From the NCBI GenBank assembly GCA_025531455.1, contig JAMYHL010000004.1, positions 310,001-374,000 of the forward strand: a stretch of DNA of 64,000 nucleotides. Reading direction: 5' to 3'. A model generated the notes under the pieces. It ran no database searches. It was not told the origin of the DNA and saw nothing but the letters and a program-made list of their open reading frames with translations. Within the stretch, counting starts at the first letter, position 1. Every line of letters starts with the position of its first letter. Below are positions 37,594 to 50,134 of the stretch, piece after piece. Source of the DNA: Apiotrichum sp. Y4204. Taxonomy: Eukaryota; Basidiomycota; Tremellomycetes; Trichosporonales; Trichosporonaceae. Both the position numbers and the translations under genes were made by a program.

Positions 37594-40500
37594 TCATCCC
37601 GAGTTTAGCACACGGACCTTGATGCCACGGCGGGACATGGATTGCTCGACAGCTATCAAACCCTCGTGCTCCTGCCGCTTCTCGTTTTGAAGAACCAGGC
37701 GCTTCAGTTGCTCCTGCTCGGCCTTGCTGGCCAGCTGGTGGGTGCGCACATTGCTTGCAATGGTCGAGTCAAATGGAATGTCCACGGAGCGGACCTGCCT
37801 GTCAGTTACGAAGCTCCAAGCAGCAACTCACCTGAGGCTTATTGCCCTTCTTTGATAGAAGCATGAACTGCATGCTGTCGTCGGGTTGGGCAGACGGACC
37901 AGCCACATTGCCCGCCTGGCGCTTGCGGAAGACCGGAACGGCCTGGTCGAATATCGGCGGCGCAGCCTTGCGCTCAACTGTGGTGTCCGCCAGCATGCGC
38001 GCAAACTCGCGATCAAAGTTGGCTTTAGCCTCCTCATCAAATTCGTCGTGCTTCTGTTCACGTATGACAACCACCTCATCTTCGCCATCATCGTCATCGT
38101 CGTCAATACGGGCGTCAGGGATGGGGGAATGCTGTGGTCAGTGGCCGCGGATCTGATAAAACTCACCGGCTCGGCGTCCTCATCTTCATCAGCATTGCGT
38201 TTTCCATCATCTTCTTCATCGTCACTTTCATCGTCGCCAGCAAGGTCTGCTGTCAGATTCAAAGAGCACGGTGGCTTACCTGGGCCATTGGAAAGCAGAA
38301 TCTCGTCCACAGCCGCAGCCGCTTCTGGGAAGGTGCGAAGGCGGTTGATAGCGGGGCCATCTTTGGAGCCCTTGGGTCGACCCTTGGGACGGAGAGTCTC
38401 GAGAAGGTCATCCAGCATAAACTCGACATCTAGGGGCATCTCCGACTTGCAAACCGCGTAAAGCTGTTATCAGTTTGAGGTTTGATGATCCGATGGAAGT
38501 ATCGTCATATTGCCACTTACCTGGAGAACAACTAGGTACTGGTCCAGCTTGCGCCGCAACGAGCCCTTGGCGAAGCACACACCGCAAGTGTCAAGTACCA
38601 CGCACGCTAGGCGCACACGGAAGAAGTCTGTCACAGCGTCGATTGGGCTGTCGCGACCAGGCACAGGCAGGCCCTCGGCTGCGCGTTAGGTTCCGACCAA
38701 GAATTTGTACCTACGATGGCCAAAGCTAAGCAGGGACCAAAGAACGTCGAAGATAACTGCCGAATTGAGGACACGATACATGTAGAGTTCCGCAAGGTAC
38801 TTGATTGTGGCGATTCGGCGCTGGTTGAACTTGAAAATGTTTTCCTTCATGGTTAGCCGGCACAGATAGCTTCAGCTCACCTCCATGCCGATACGGATGT
38901 CCTCCATGACCTGGTCGGCGACGGCGACCGAAAACTCAACGTGGTACCGAGACAAGTCGAATACAAGACCCGCAAGGAGTCCGATGTTTTCGTACTTGAT
39001 CTCCCACACTTCAGTGAACGAGTCGAGGATAAACTGGTATGTCTGGAGTCAGGAAAAATGTTCTCAAACATCAAACGCACCTCTGGGTCTTCCCAATGGA
39101 GTTTCCGCACAAGTTTAAGCACCTTGTCTTGGGTGCGCTTCATGAGCACATCATGCAGCAGATGCTGGATGAAGGCGTGCATTGGAGGGAGCTCGACGAT
39201 CTCTCGAGCCACGCGCTCAGGGGGATTGCACTGGATGTCAGTTTGCACGCACGCCTTTCAAACTCACTTGGTAAAACGCGTTTTCGAGCATTATGTTGTG
39301 TCTCTGGTCCAGATGGCTGGCGCTCTGTTTGCGACGCATCAACTCGACCTGCGGTGTTAGAATACGAGGGTGAACGAGCAGCTCAGATACCCACCATACT
39401 CTTGGCTGCCTCCGCAGTACCTTCATAACGGAGGAGGAAGCGGCCACAGTTCTCAAGAAGGTTTGCGATGTTCTCGACGTTGAAGCGGAAATCGTCGATG
39501 AACACCTTGAGGACGTGGAGAATAGTGTACGGGCGCACGACCTTGAACTTGGCGAGTTCACCATAGAAGCGAACGTTCTTCAGGCGTAGGCTGTCAAGCT
39601 CGCGGATAGCACGCTTGCGCTGCAGGTAGCGCATCTCCTCGTCGAGCTGGAGTCAGAGTCGTGTGTGGGGTTGGTAACTCACAATGTCAATGACACCCTG
39701 GCGAACGTCGGGCATGTACTTGTCCAAAATAGCTATGAATCGCGCATAGTGTGGAAGCAGATCGGTGCGGTTCTTTGGTACGCTTCCGATAAACTGGAGT
39801 CAATGACAACCTTTCTCCAACTCGTACCTTGACGAGACGCCTCCTGGCCGCCTTGGAATTGAGGAAGGCAAACTCGACGGCGAGCTTGTCAACCATTTCG
39901 CGGTTCACAGCTTCCGGAAGGGCGGCGAATATGGCTGTCAACCGAGCAGCCGGTCCAGATTGGAGGCCGTCATCTTCCTGCACGGCAACATCGGTTGGAA
40001 GGGGAGCATCTTCGTCATTCTCCGCAGGAATAGAGTTGTGAGAGCCATCCGACACGGCCGATGGAAGGCGCTCCATCGTTGTGCTGTCTGTCGGCTCGGC
40101 GCCCTCAATTTCAAGCTCAGCTATCTGGCGGCGAATGTCTTCCTCATCTCGACGGCGAGCCTCAGCGTCCTCGTCCACGTTCCCATTGGATGTCGCGTCC
40201 TCTGTTTCTACCTTCTTTTCCTCCTTCTTGTCCTTGACGCCGAGGAGTGTCGGGGGAACAACATCTGCGAGATCTGGAAGATCCTCATAGAACCGGCGTT
40301 CCTCGTCGTCATCCCAGATTCCGCCAGGAACAACACCGTCCTCGCGAACCGTAAAGGAGGACGTGGAGTTGATAATCTGGAGACCTGATTTAGATAATGA
40401 CGATGCGGTAGGGAGGACGGGAGGGCTCAGTTCGAGGAGGTCCGCCAGACCTTGTACGCCCGTGGTGAGACGCTCAACAGCGCGGGTCATGCGCTCATAC

Positions 40501-41509
40501 GCGTTCTGGCGGTCCTCGAACACTTCACCAAACTTGATATACGCCTCATGGTTACGCTTGTCCTGCTCGAGAAGTTTCTGTCGTCAGCCAGGCAGTGGAT
40601 GCGGCCACATACCATTTGTCCCTTTACGAGCGTCTTGCTCGCGGTCTCGAAATAGTTGACAAACAGCTCACGCATCTTCTTCTGAACCTCAGGAGGGATG
40701 AGCTCCTGTACGCCGTCGGGAAGCGCGCCTGATTCTCCCTCTGTCGGCAGAGGGCCAAGATATGCACGGTTAAACGCCTTGAGGAAGGTCGATATGAGGG
40801 ACATATTGCTGTATTGCGGGTCTCCGGTCATCTGCTATTAGTCCAGTTTCCAACACTCCGCGACTCACAAGTGCCTTCAATATCTTGCCAACCTCCGAGG
40901 CGCCCTTGGTCGCGCCCTCGGGCCACGCGCCGACCATGGCAAGCTCCGCGACAATGCGAAGAACGACGCGCTGACGGGATATGCGCTCCTTTTCATCCTT
41001 CTCGCGGTCCTTGTCGCTGCTGTCCTTGGCAGGTGGAGGGGCTGGTGCGAGAGATGCTAACAAAGGGGGAAGCAGCCGAGCGAGAAAGTCTGGCGCGAGG
41101 CGTTTGTGCAAGTGCACAATGATCTGAATAGTCAGCATACATTCCTGAGAGCGATGAACCCACATCAACAGCGACCTCTGCATCCCCACGTCCGCGACCC
41201 GAGCCCTCGATGACGCCGGCAACTATCTCCTCGAGATATTTCGTCAACACAAGGCCATCAATCTCATTGATTATGGCATCCGATGGGCCTACGAGCAGCG
41301 AGCTCTTCAGACGGTTTATCAGAGTGGTATGCTTCTTGAGCGACGAGTCGAGCTGGCCCGGAGGTCCTGGAAGGAAGGTCAGCCACCGGTATCCTGCCGA
41401 GTTACGTCGTGCGCCACTCACGGTAAGCCTCGTCGAGCCAGTACTTTTCTACCGTCTCAAGAAGCGCACGCCTGCGGGCGTACTTTGCGACATAGTCGGC
41501 TGTCGACAT
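37594..41509 (-). CDS. UPF2: Nonsense-mediated decay factor Upf2/Nmd2 (1118 aa, 15 exons)
   Basis: Scaffold of nonsense-mediated mRNA decay linking Upf1 to Upf3. Fifteen exons with introns of 34-57 nt: 41422-41509, 41164-41366, 40869-41123, 40613-40831, 39828-40577, 39683-39793, 39395-39646, 39268-39348, 39081-39230, 38881-39042, 38715-38844, 38521-38678, 38167-38463, 37832-38131, 37594-37794; frames close to 1118 aa. Three MIF4G-type helical regions are visible: the first around GLVLTKYLEEIV and HLHKRLAPDF, the second around ARFIAILDKYMPD and FYGELAKFKV, the third around RIATIKYLAELYMYRV, RVRLACVVLDTCG and KRKLDQYL-like sequence. An acidic stretch (DDESDDEEDD, DDDDDDGEDE) precedes the C-terminal Upf1-binding segment around RSVDIPFDSTIASNV, NEKRQEHEG and SRRGIKVRVL. 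A GTAAGC...GACAG segment of 30 nt at 38250-38279 could be one more in-frame intron. Length lies between the yeast and human orthologues. Confidence 0.93.
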
Positions 41510-42432
41510 GCCGCCGTGTGCGCTGGATAAGTCGCAATGGAGAGGGGGGGAGTGATGGTTGAGATGATGATGGGTGGACGATGGCGAGCTCGGTGCTATC
41601 TCTCGAGGGTTGCGGCCTATCTCTATTTGCGCTTCTGCTCTCGAGCTGTCCTTGTGGTTGAGCACAACGCCGAAGACATTGGAATCCATCCCATTGCCCG
41701 TTGTTGGTCTGCATTTGAGTGGCGGACATGCGGAGAGTGGAGGAATGTCCGTTAATAGCCTCGTGAAACCCATACAGATATCACGTGATATGAGCATCTG
41801 GGCAGGCAGCCTGGCCAGCGCACCCCAGACACAAAACGCAATCGCGAGCACACATTCGGTGGCTGCGCGCTGCTGGCTGCTGGCCTGCTGGGCCTGTGCA
41901 TCACACACGCCATACAGAACACGCCATACACCACCACCACCACCACCACCACCAACCAGGTCCACCAGGTCCACACACACCCTCACCCCCCACTCGCACG
42001 CGCTTCCGAGATTGACCAACTGCCGCACGCAACCGCAACCCTCTTTCATTCCATCACTCCCATTTCATCATTAGCTCCCCCCGTCCTTCATTCCATTCAA
42101 TGATTCCGTGACATCCAGGTCGTCGTCTGCACTCCTCTCTAAACACACTGGACTCTCGCACTCCCGCTTTCTCCACTCCTACACTCTCGTCCACCTGGCA
42201 AGCCAGCCGGCTCGCTCCCCGCGTCACAACTACACACTGCAATACGCCTGCTGGCGTCCTCGCGTCGTCATTGCACGCCAACACAGTCGATTACGCGCCG
42301 CGGACACCGAGACGTCCGTGAAGGCACTAGGCGAACGGTGACAGCGACAGGGGTCAAGGTCCACAGGCCCATCCCGACTCCGACTCCGACACCGACGCCG
42401 CGATCCCACTGCGGCCTGGATTGCTGCCCACC
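41510..42432. promoter_or_regulatory. Divergent promoter region of UPF2 and the WD40 gene
   Basis: A 923-bp gap between divergent start codons, with a (CCA)n run at about 41929-41953 and C/T-rich leader sequence before the WD40 ATG. Several open frames run through but none resembles a protein. Confidence 0.5.
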
Positions 42433-43997
42433 ATGGTCGGCCTACCCAACGTCCTTCAGTACGACGCAACCCGTAAGCATCAAAGGCAGGGCTCGGTTCA
42501 CGGCTTTGCGCTGTGAGGTGTGATTGCGAGACATCCGATTTCACTCATCAGGTCGATTGTAACCTGAGCCTCCTCCCTCCAGCCGCCGAAGCTGTCTCCG
42601 CAGTCCTCGACGTTCTGCGTCACTGCTTCTGACTGACCCACCAGACCCGCTGTACGGCGTGGCGTTCTCGCACAGTACACAGCATCCCAACCGCATCGCC
42701 CTCACGTCGTACCTGGCCGGACCCACAAACAAGCTGTTTGTGGTCGATGCACCGTCGTCTGGCGCTTCGCTGAGCAGCTCCCAACGATATTCGCCATCGG
42801 TAGACTTTCAGCAACTGAGTATTGCGAATCTCGCCTACCCGGCCACGAAGGTCGGATGGGAGCCAGCAGAGTCACTCGCGGGCGCGCGGCATGAGGGGCA
42901 GGGCGGCCGCGGCGAGCTCCTCGCAACTACTGGAGATGTTCTTCGGATCTGGGAGCTGAAGTCGTTCGACGGCGGCGAGTCAAACCGCATCGGATATGGT
43001 CGGAATGGGTACAACGAGAGCGCCAGGGAGCAGTACCAGCTGCAAGAGCGGAGCGTCTTGTCGAATGTGAGTCCCGGGCATATCTGACGAGTGTTGGCAG
43101 CTGATCGCCCCAAAGAGTAAACAACCAGTGTACAACCTGCCGCCAATCACCTCGTTCTCCTGGAACCCGACGGCACCGGCGAGCATTGTCACTTGCTCGA
43201 CAGACACCACCGCGACGCTGTGGGACATCAACACGTCCCAAGCCTTGACACAGCTGATTGCTCACGACCGCGCCGTTTACGATCTCTCATGGCTGCCGCA
43301 GAGTGCGGACATTTTCGTGTCCGTCGGTGCAGACGGCTCGCTGCGTGCCTTCGACCTCCGCCAGTTGGAGCACTCGACGATCCTGTACGAGACGCCAAAC
43401 TCGTCACCGCTAGCGCGGATAGCGTTTAGCAACAAGGAGCAGTGAGTGTTTGCCAGCTGACTTGTGATGATGTGAGCATGCCCCCTAACATAACCAGGCA
43501 CATGCTAGCTTGCTTCAGCATGGACGATTCGCGCACCCTAATTCTCGACATGCGGAGTCCTGGCCAACCGGTCGCCGAGCTGATGGGACACAGCGCGCCG
43601 CTAGGTGCGATTTCGTGGGGATCAGGCGGAACAGGCAGCGGAGCAACGGGCGGTGGCTGGATTGCCAGCGGAGGTGAGTGCCGCATGCTTACGCTGCGCA
43701 TGCCCCGCGTTCACTAACTCTTCAGGTGACGACTCGCAGATTCTGCTGTACGACCTGACGCAGCCGCTCCCCGCCGAGCCGGAACGGGCGCGCGCATCGA
43801 GCACAAACCACGCGCTCTCGCCCTCGGTGACGCCGAGCGCAGGCGGCTCCCCGTCACCGACGCCGGCACGGAGCCTCGAGATCCAGCCCGTCCGCGCATG
43901 GACGGCACACATGGAGATCAACAACCTCACATTTTCGCACAGCGGCGAGACCATCGCGTCCGTGTCCGGCCACCGGTTGAGCGTCCTCCAGTTGTAG
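42433..43997 (+). CDS. WD40-repeat protein of the DCAF7/WDR68 (HAN11/AN11) family, 416 aa, five exons
   Basis: Exons 42433-42472, 42645-43066, 43101-43441, 43498-43673 and 43726-43997; frames close to 416 aa. Family hallmarks are PLYGVAFS at the start of the propeller, ITSFSWNPT, TCSTDTTATLWDI, QLIAHDRAVYDLSW, FVSVGADGSLRAFDLR, QLEHSTILYE, PLARIAFS, ASGGDDSQILLYDL, AWTAHMEINNLTFS and a final SVSGHRLSVLQL. DCAF7/WDR68 proteins are single seven-bladed propellers that dock DYRK/HIPK kinases and serve as DDB1-Cul4 substrate adaptors in animals; AN11/TTG1 is the plant form. A Ser/Pro-rich insert (about residues 345-375) separates the last blades. The 172-nt first intron follows a 40-nt first exon and was fixed by the frame into HPLYGV. 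Confidence 0.88.
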
Positions 43998-44434
43998 TAC
44001 TTAGTATCCCGAGCTGTAGAACAGGGCCACCCACCTGCCGACCTCCCGCCTACCCATTGCAAAATGGCGTCGGAGAGCGCATCCGCAATCTGACGCGCTG
44101 CCGCGGCCGAACCCCCCTCCGGAAGGTCAGAGAGGCCCGCGGCGCTGTTCGTTGCGCGACACGGCCCGGCCGTAGATTTCCCGTCGTCATCAGATTCCCC
44201 GGGTTGTTGACATGCATCACAAAAGTCGCAATAGCCGCTGGCATAGGGCAACTACAGTGCCACCTCGCTCCAGGATGCGCTGAATGCACGACAGGCAGTG
44301 TATCAATAGATGCATCATCGTAAAAGTACAAGCAACGCGGGGGGTATCCTAGAAAAAGTGACAGTGTCGGTTGTATTACTCGTCCGCACGATGGGCACAG
44401 CATAAAGCGCCTAACCCGGCTGCGCTCGGCTCGC
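43998..44434. other. Intergenic region between convergent WD40 and MCM7 genes
   Basis: 3' flanks of two convergent genes. No feature recognised. Confidence 0.5.
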
Positions 44435-47006
44435 TCACTCGTCCTCGAGGACATCGACAAAGCGGAGACGCGTGCTGTTGGCCGTGCGCATGAGCACGCC
44501 CATGTTTTCGTACTCTGCAATCGTGTCCATGAGCTGGTTCTCGGTAAAGCCCTTTGCAATAACACGCGCGCGCACGTCGACCATGACAAGCTCCTCGAGC
44601 TCGTCGTCGTCGTCCGAGGTCGCGCGGCCGCCACGGCCACGCCCTGACGCCATGTCCTTAAGGATACGGAAGATCTTGGACGTGTCGGTCGTGTCCTCGC
44701 CTGTCCGGCCGTTGTGCTCGTACAGCGACTCCTTGGACACCTCCATCAGGCGCAGAGCCTCGTCGACATCGCCCTGGCTCACGACCGAGTCCATGCGCAC
44801 TCGGGCGAGTGCCTGAGCCAGACGCAGGACGCCGAGAAGAGTACGTGCCGAGACATATGTGTACGACTTGTCCTCGGCCTCGGCCTCCTTCTGCGCCTTG
44901 CGCATCTCGACGTAAGACGAGACAATGTAGTCGCTCATTGCCGGGGGCACGATCGGGCGGACCTTGCGACACTCGGCGATGAAGTGGCGCATGAGGGTCG
45001 GCTCAACCGGCTCAAAGTCCAGCTCGGGCGCCTCGTTGTGCATGTGGACATAGGTGACGTGCTGCGCGAGGCGCTCGTCGTCCTCGCGGTTCGGCGTGTC
45101 GAGGATCAGGAAGAGGACATCGAAACGCGACAGAAGCGCCGCGGGCAGGTTGATATTCTCCACTGGGGAGATTTTGGGGTTGTAACGGCCGTAGAGAGGG
45201 TTGGCCGCGGCAAGAATAGAAGTACGCGCGTTGAGCGTGGTCGTGATACCAGCCTTGGAGATGGAAATGGTTTGCTGCTCCATCACCTCATGAATAGCGG
45301 TACGGTCCGACTCATCCATCTTGTCAAACTCATCGATGCAGCAGATGCCGTTGTCCGCAAGGACAAGTGCACCACCCTCTGTTTGTCAGTTGTGGACCGA
45401 TTTCTTATAACTCACCGAGCACCATCTCGTCAGTGACGGGGTCACGCATAACAGCAGCTGTGAGACCGACACCGGACGATCCACGACCGGTCGTGTACAC
45501 ACCACGCGGGGCGACCTTGGTAATGTACTTCAACAGCTGCGACTTGGCCACACCGGGGTCACCCATGAGACAGACGTTAATGTCACCACGAATCTTCATG
45601 CCGTCGCCGACAGTCTTGGTGACACCGCCGATCAGCAGCAGAAGAAGCGCCTTTTTGACATCCTCGTGGCCGTAGATTTCCGGAGCGATAGAGTTGGCAA
45701 GACGCGAATAGAGGTTGTGGTCGGTCTTGAGGACCTCGATCGCCTCCTCGATCTCGGGTGTAATCTCCATGGCGTGGTACTGCTTCTTGAGCTGGTGCAC
45801 GTGCATGGCCTCAAGGAACGTGTCCTGCAGCAGACCGGCGCGCATGGCACGGAAGCCAGTGTACGGGGTAGGGAGGAAGATGCCGGAAATGTGCACGACG
45901 TCACCGGGGTTGACAGAGCGCGTGAGGTCGCCGTACATGTGGACCGTCATAGAACGAGGAATGTGACCGACAGGAACCTGGTCGGCCATCTCCTGGATCT
46001 TGACTTCCTGGAAGGGCTGGAAGCGCGAGGCACGGGTCTGCATGTGCAGCTGACCATTGGTCTGGTTGAGCTTGCACTTGTCCGAGGGACAGGTAAATAG
46101 CGGAGTGAACGATTTTTGAGCGACCTCCTGGAAGATCTCGTTACCACACGAGTCGCAAGTATACGCATTGACAAGGAGGAGCGGCTTGACCTCAGACACG
46201 CGAGTGACAATGCCGCGGACGGTGATGAGCTCGCCAAGGTGATGAGCGCGCACAGCTCGCACGGCGAGAACCTCGTGGTTACGCGGGGGCCGGAAGTAGA
46301 CATTGAAGCGACGCATGAGCTCGGGGGGGAAGTGCAGCTGCGAGTCAACGCCAGACTCTTCTGCCTGCCTGTTCATGGCTTCACGCTGCTGCATGATAAT
46401 GTCGAGGACATCGCCCGTGTGATCCGTCTCGTGGTCGGGCTCGGGCTTGAGCTTGTCGAGCACCTCGGAAAACAGCTGGATGTAGCGGCGCGTGTTGGCG
46501 AGAATGTGATTCAGCAGCGTGCGGTCGGTGGGGTAAAAGGTCTGCAAGTCCTTCAGGTCGACGACCACTTCAGTGGTCTGGCGGTTGGCAACCTTGCGCA
46601 TGATGCGCATGTACTTTGCCTTGCTGCGGTTGTGCGCGTCGTCATCCATGTCGAGGTCGTCGAGGTCGTTCAGGTCCTCATCCTCACTCCCGTCCTCTGC
46701 AGCCGAGTCGTCATCTTCCGGGAGCGCGTGATATCTGCGTCTCCGGTCGGGAACGAATCGCTCTACGAACTGGGTAATCTTCTCTGCGATGTCAGCGATT
46801 CTGACCCTAACAACATCATCCGGGAGCATTGGAGTCCCATCCACACAGCCCATCTTCCATCCACGACATAGCACGTACCGAGGTCCTCCTCATAGTTGAT
46901 CTGAATTGTCAGCAAATGATCTAAATAGACAAACATGGTCGGTGACCGAGACGCGACTCACCGGTAGGGTCGCAACCGGGAGCACACCAACAGTTGCGCT
47001 CGCCAT
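44435..47006 (-). CDS. MCM7: DNA replication licensing factor Mcm7 (792 aa, four exons)
   Basis: Subunit of the MCM2-7 replicative helicase. Exons 46962-47006, 46879-46900 (22 nt), 45416-46783 and 44435-45378; frames close to 792 aa. The N-terminus reads [10 protein letters not shown]...[17 protein letters not shown], the usual Mcm7 beginning. The zinc-finger region has CDSCG and FTCPSDKC (about residues 230-262). The AAA+ core has [18 protein letters not shown], the Mcm7-type [14 protein letters not shown]alker A (about 428), [11 protein letters not shown] and CIDEFDKM (Walker B) and LLSRFD (arginine finger, about 560). The C-terminal winged helix contains [20 protein letters not shown]. An Asp/Glu-rich insert (about residues 40-60) is present. 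Mcm7 rather than other MCMs is shown by LLLIGGVTK and the N-terminal match. Confidence 0.96.
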
Positions 47007-47556
47007 GATGAGAGTGAACTGCGCGACTAGAACGGATGGGGCAAGCGATGGACGACAATGTGTGTCCTACAAGTGAGGGGAGGATGTGTGGATGGAGGGG
47101 ATGTGAGATTGTTACAGCCGAGAGAATGAAATCACAAGAAGTAAAGTCAACAGTGAAAGGAGGTGGTCGAGATGGTGCAAGCCAGCGGCCAGCGGGTCCC
47201 ACTGTGTGCACGCAGCGGAGGGTGGTGTGCCTCAATTTGCCGCGACGCGCTCCTTGTGCCCTTGACGCGCACCGCGTCTTCATTCGGTCCCTGAATATTC
47301 ATCAACCTTCTCTGTTCGAGCACCCCACTTATGCCAGCCATTTCAATGCCAATCTGTCACGCATCATGCACCAGTCCTTCAAAGATGAGAACGATGCATA
47401 GAATAACAATACTCAGAAAAGGGTTGATATCTAGAGCCGGGTAGCAGCTGATGAGAGACCAGGTGACAAAACGTCCTCGGGCTCTCAAAGTGCAGAAACA
47501 AATCGAAATTTGCCAACCCTCCTGAGCACCACTTTACGATGCTACTACCTGCTCGT
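47007..47556. other. MCM7 promoter / SUP35 3' flank
   Basis: A 550-bp spacer between tandem minus-strand genes. It must contain the MCM7 promoter. GACGCG/ACGCGC-like half sites occur near 47247-47275, but no full ACGCGT was seen. Nothing else identified. Confidence 0.45.
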
Positions 47557-50134
47557 TTACTCCTTAATGGAGAGGCCCGAAACGTCGGGTGTGTTCTCGA
47601 TAAGCTTTCTGTGGATGTTAGCGGGATGAGAGATCGCGGTTGCTGGGAAGGCGAGGCCCCCATAGCTGATACGAACGTGACTTTTCCGATGGCAACGCTG
47701 ATTGTTAGCTGATGTGCAAGAGAAGCAAGCTAAGCTACTCACGTAACACCACTGTCTCGCAAGCTGAATCGTCCCAGCATCTTGTAGTCCTCCCAACGCT
47801 CAATGCAGATGGGCTGTGTAGTCTCGATAAGAACCGAGACTAGCATGCCGACCTTGGCGAACTGCGGAGGCTTCCTGGACTTCCTCTTGGTCTTCTTGTC
47901 GTAGTAGTGGAGAAGAGCCTGGATGTTAGCTGCTGCAAACTATTGAGTGGCAATCGCATTGCAATCAAGGTAGTGAATGACAAGCATTCACCCCTTGGTC
48001 ACCGCACTCTTCCACCACCTCTACCGCTCGGCATCATTCAACTCACCTTCAGGGTAACCTCCTCGGCCAGAGTGTGGGCGTGCAGGATACAAGTGTAGCC
48101 GGAGCAAATAATGTTCTTAGTCTCAATGATCGACAGGTCCGCCTTGAACTGGGTGACAGCCTTGACGGGGTTCTGCGGGGAAGTGAGGACGAAACCGGGC
48201 TGGACCTCGTCGTCGTTGATGCCACGGAGACGGAGACGGATGTTGTCACCGCAGAAGGCAGACTCGAGCTCCTCGGCGGTCTCGGTGTAGATGGCAGCAA
48301 CTTCAACCGAGTGCTTGTTGGGCATGAGGAGAAGACTGTCGCCCTTCTTGACGTGACCCGACTCGATCTTGCCCATGACCATGGTACCGAGCTCGTTGTA
48401 CTTCTCGGACACGGGGAGCATGAACGGTGCGTTAATGTTGCGGTCCATGATCTGCATGTCGTCGAGGTACTCGAGGAGGGAGGGACCCTCATACCACGGC
48501 GCCACCTTCTTGTCAACGCGGTCCTTCATGTTCTGGCCGAGCTGCGCCGAGACGGGGATGAAGGTCAGGTCAGTCTTGGGGTTGAAGCCGACAGCCTTCA
48601 GGAAGGGGGTGATCTTGGTCTGGATCTCCTGGAAACTGCGAGTCAGCCTGCGTTTCTTTACAGAATTTCGGATCCGAAATTCAACCACGTCCAGCCACAA
48701 TCTAACTCACCGGGACTGCTCCCAGTTGACAGTGGTGTCGTCCATCTTGTTGGCGACGACGATAAGACGGTTGATACCGTTGTTCCTGAGAAGCATGGCG
48801 TGCTCACGAGTCTGACCGTCACGCTCGAAACCAGTCTCAAACTCTCCCTTACGAGCGGAGAGGACGAGAATGGCAACATCGGCCTGGGCCGCACCCTGGA
48901 TCATGTTGGGCACAAATGTCTTGTGGCCCGGGGCGTCGAGGATAGTGTAGCGACGCTTCTCCGACTCGAAGTATGCACGACCGACCTCAATGGTCTTGCC
49001 CTTAGCACGCTCCTCCTTGTTCTGGTCAAGCGCCCAGGAGAGGTACCAGGTCTCACGGCCGGCAGCCTTGGCCTCCTGCTCGTACTTCTCCATTGTGCGC
49101 TTGTCAACAGCACCGGTAAGGTACATGAGCTGACCGCCCATGGTGGACTTTCCGGCGTCGACGTGACCAGTGAAGATGATGTTGAGGTGCTGCTTAACGT
49201 TGGGGTCAACCTCGGTGCCATACAGGTCGTTAAGCGCCTCGGATCCAGCGGCAGCCTGCTCGCGGTACACGGCGTCGGCGTCGTTCTTGGCGGAAACCTT
49301 GGAGAAGTTGGTGGGGGTCGAGGTGCCGGAAGCAGCGGTCGAGGCGGCGGTAGACGCGGCAGCGGAGACGGCAGCGGGAGTGGCCGACGCGGCAGGAGTG
49401 GCAGTCTTGGACTCGGCCTTCGGCGCCTCAGCCTTGGGCTCCTCCTTCTTAGCCTCCTCCTTCTTGGGCTCCTCCTTCTTGACCTCCTTCTTGGGCTCCT
49501 CCTTCTTAGCCTCCTCCTTCGGCTCGGCCTTCTTGCCAATCGAGAGGGAGGGAGCGGCCTTCGGGGCACCACCGCCGATGGAGAGCGAGGGAGCCGCCTT
49601 GGGAGCACCGCCACCGATAGAGAGCGAGGGGGCGGCCTTGGGCTGGCCACCGCCAATCGAGAGGGAAGGAGCCGCCTTGGGTGCGCCACCACCAATGTTC
49701 AGCGAAGGGGCAGCCTTCGGCGCGCCGCCACCGATGTTGAGCGAGGGGGCGGCCTTCGGCGCGCCGCCGCCACCGATGCTCAGCGACGGAGCGGCCTTGG
49801 CGTTTCCAAAGCTCGGGGGCTGGAAGCCCTGCACGTTGCGCTGCTGCTGGGGCTGGTATGCGCGCTGCTGCTGCTGAGGCTGGTACGCGCGCTGCTGCTG
49901 CTGGGGATATCCGCCCTGCTGGGGGTAGCCACCCTGCGGGTACCCGCCCTGCTGGGGGTAGCCGCCGTACTGCTGCTGCTGGTTACCGTACGCGGCGTAG
50001 GGGTCGTAGGGCTGCTGCTGGCCGGGCTGGCCCTGCTGCTGCTGTCCGCGGGGGACAAAGGCCTGACCGGGGACGAAGGCCTGACCGGGGCGGAACTCGA
50101 ACGCGCCGGGGTTGAAGGGGGGCTGGCCAGACAT
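47557..50134 (-). CDS. SUP35: Eukaryotic peptide chain release factor eRF3 / Sup35 (753 aa, five exons)
   Basis: GTPase that works with eRF1 in translation termination. Exons 48711-50134, 48047-48635, 47743-47918, 47677-47697 (21 nt) and 47557-47608 give 753 aa. N-domain (about 1-105): Gln/Gly/Tyr-rich with GGYPQQ repeats, prion-like. Residues about 112-200: seven units of KAAPSLSIGGGAP. Then a Lys/Glu repeat (KKEEPKKE) as charged M-domain, and a Ser/Ala/Thr linker. The EF1A-like GTPase has GHVDAGKST (about 320), DAPGHKTF, NKMDDTTV and domains 2/3 ending RFSLRDSGVTVAIGKVTKLIE. The last intron uses a weak GTTCGT donor but an excellent CTAAC...CACAG acceptor, and is the only join giving the family C-terminus. 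Strong codon bias (few rare codons) indicates high expression. Divergent from ARC1. Confidence 0.95.
49530..49800 (-). repeat. Seven-copy 13-residue repeat array in Sup35
   Basis: Seven consecutive units with consensus KAAPSLSIGGGAP (variants with N for S, Q for A, and one extra Gly), about 39 bp each. The last unit breaks into SIGKK and leads into the charged domain. The repeats differ at synonymous positions. Confidence 0.85.

Noticed and set aside
41929..41953. CRISPR-like or minisatellite repeat
   Set aside because: Just a short (CCA)n microsatellite in a promoter region; no spacers.
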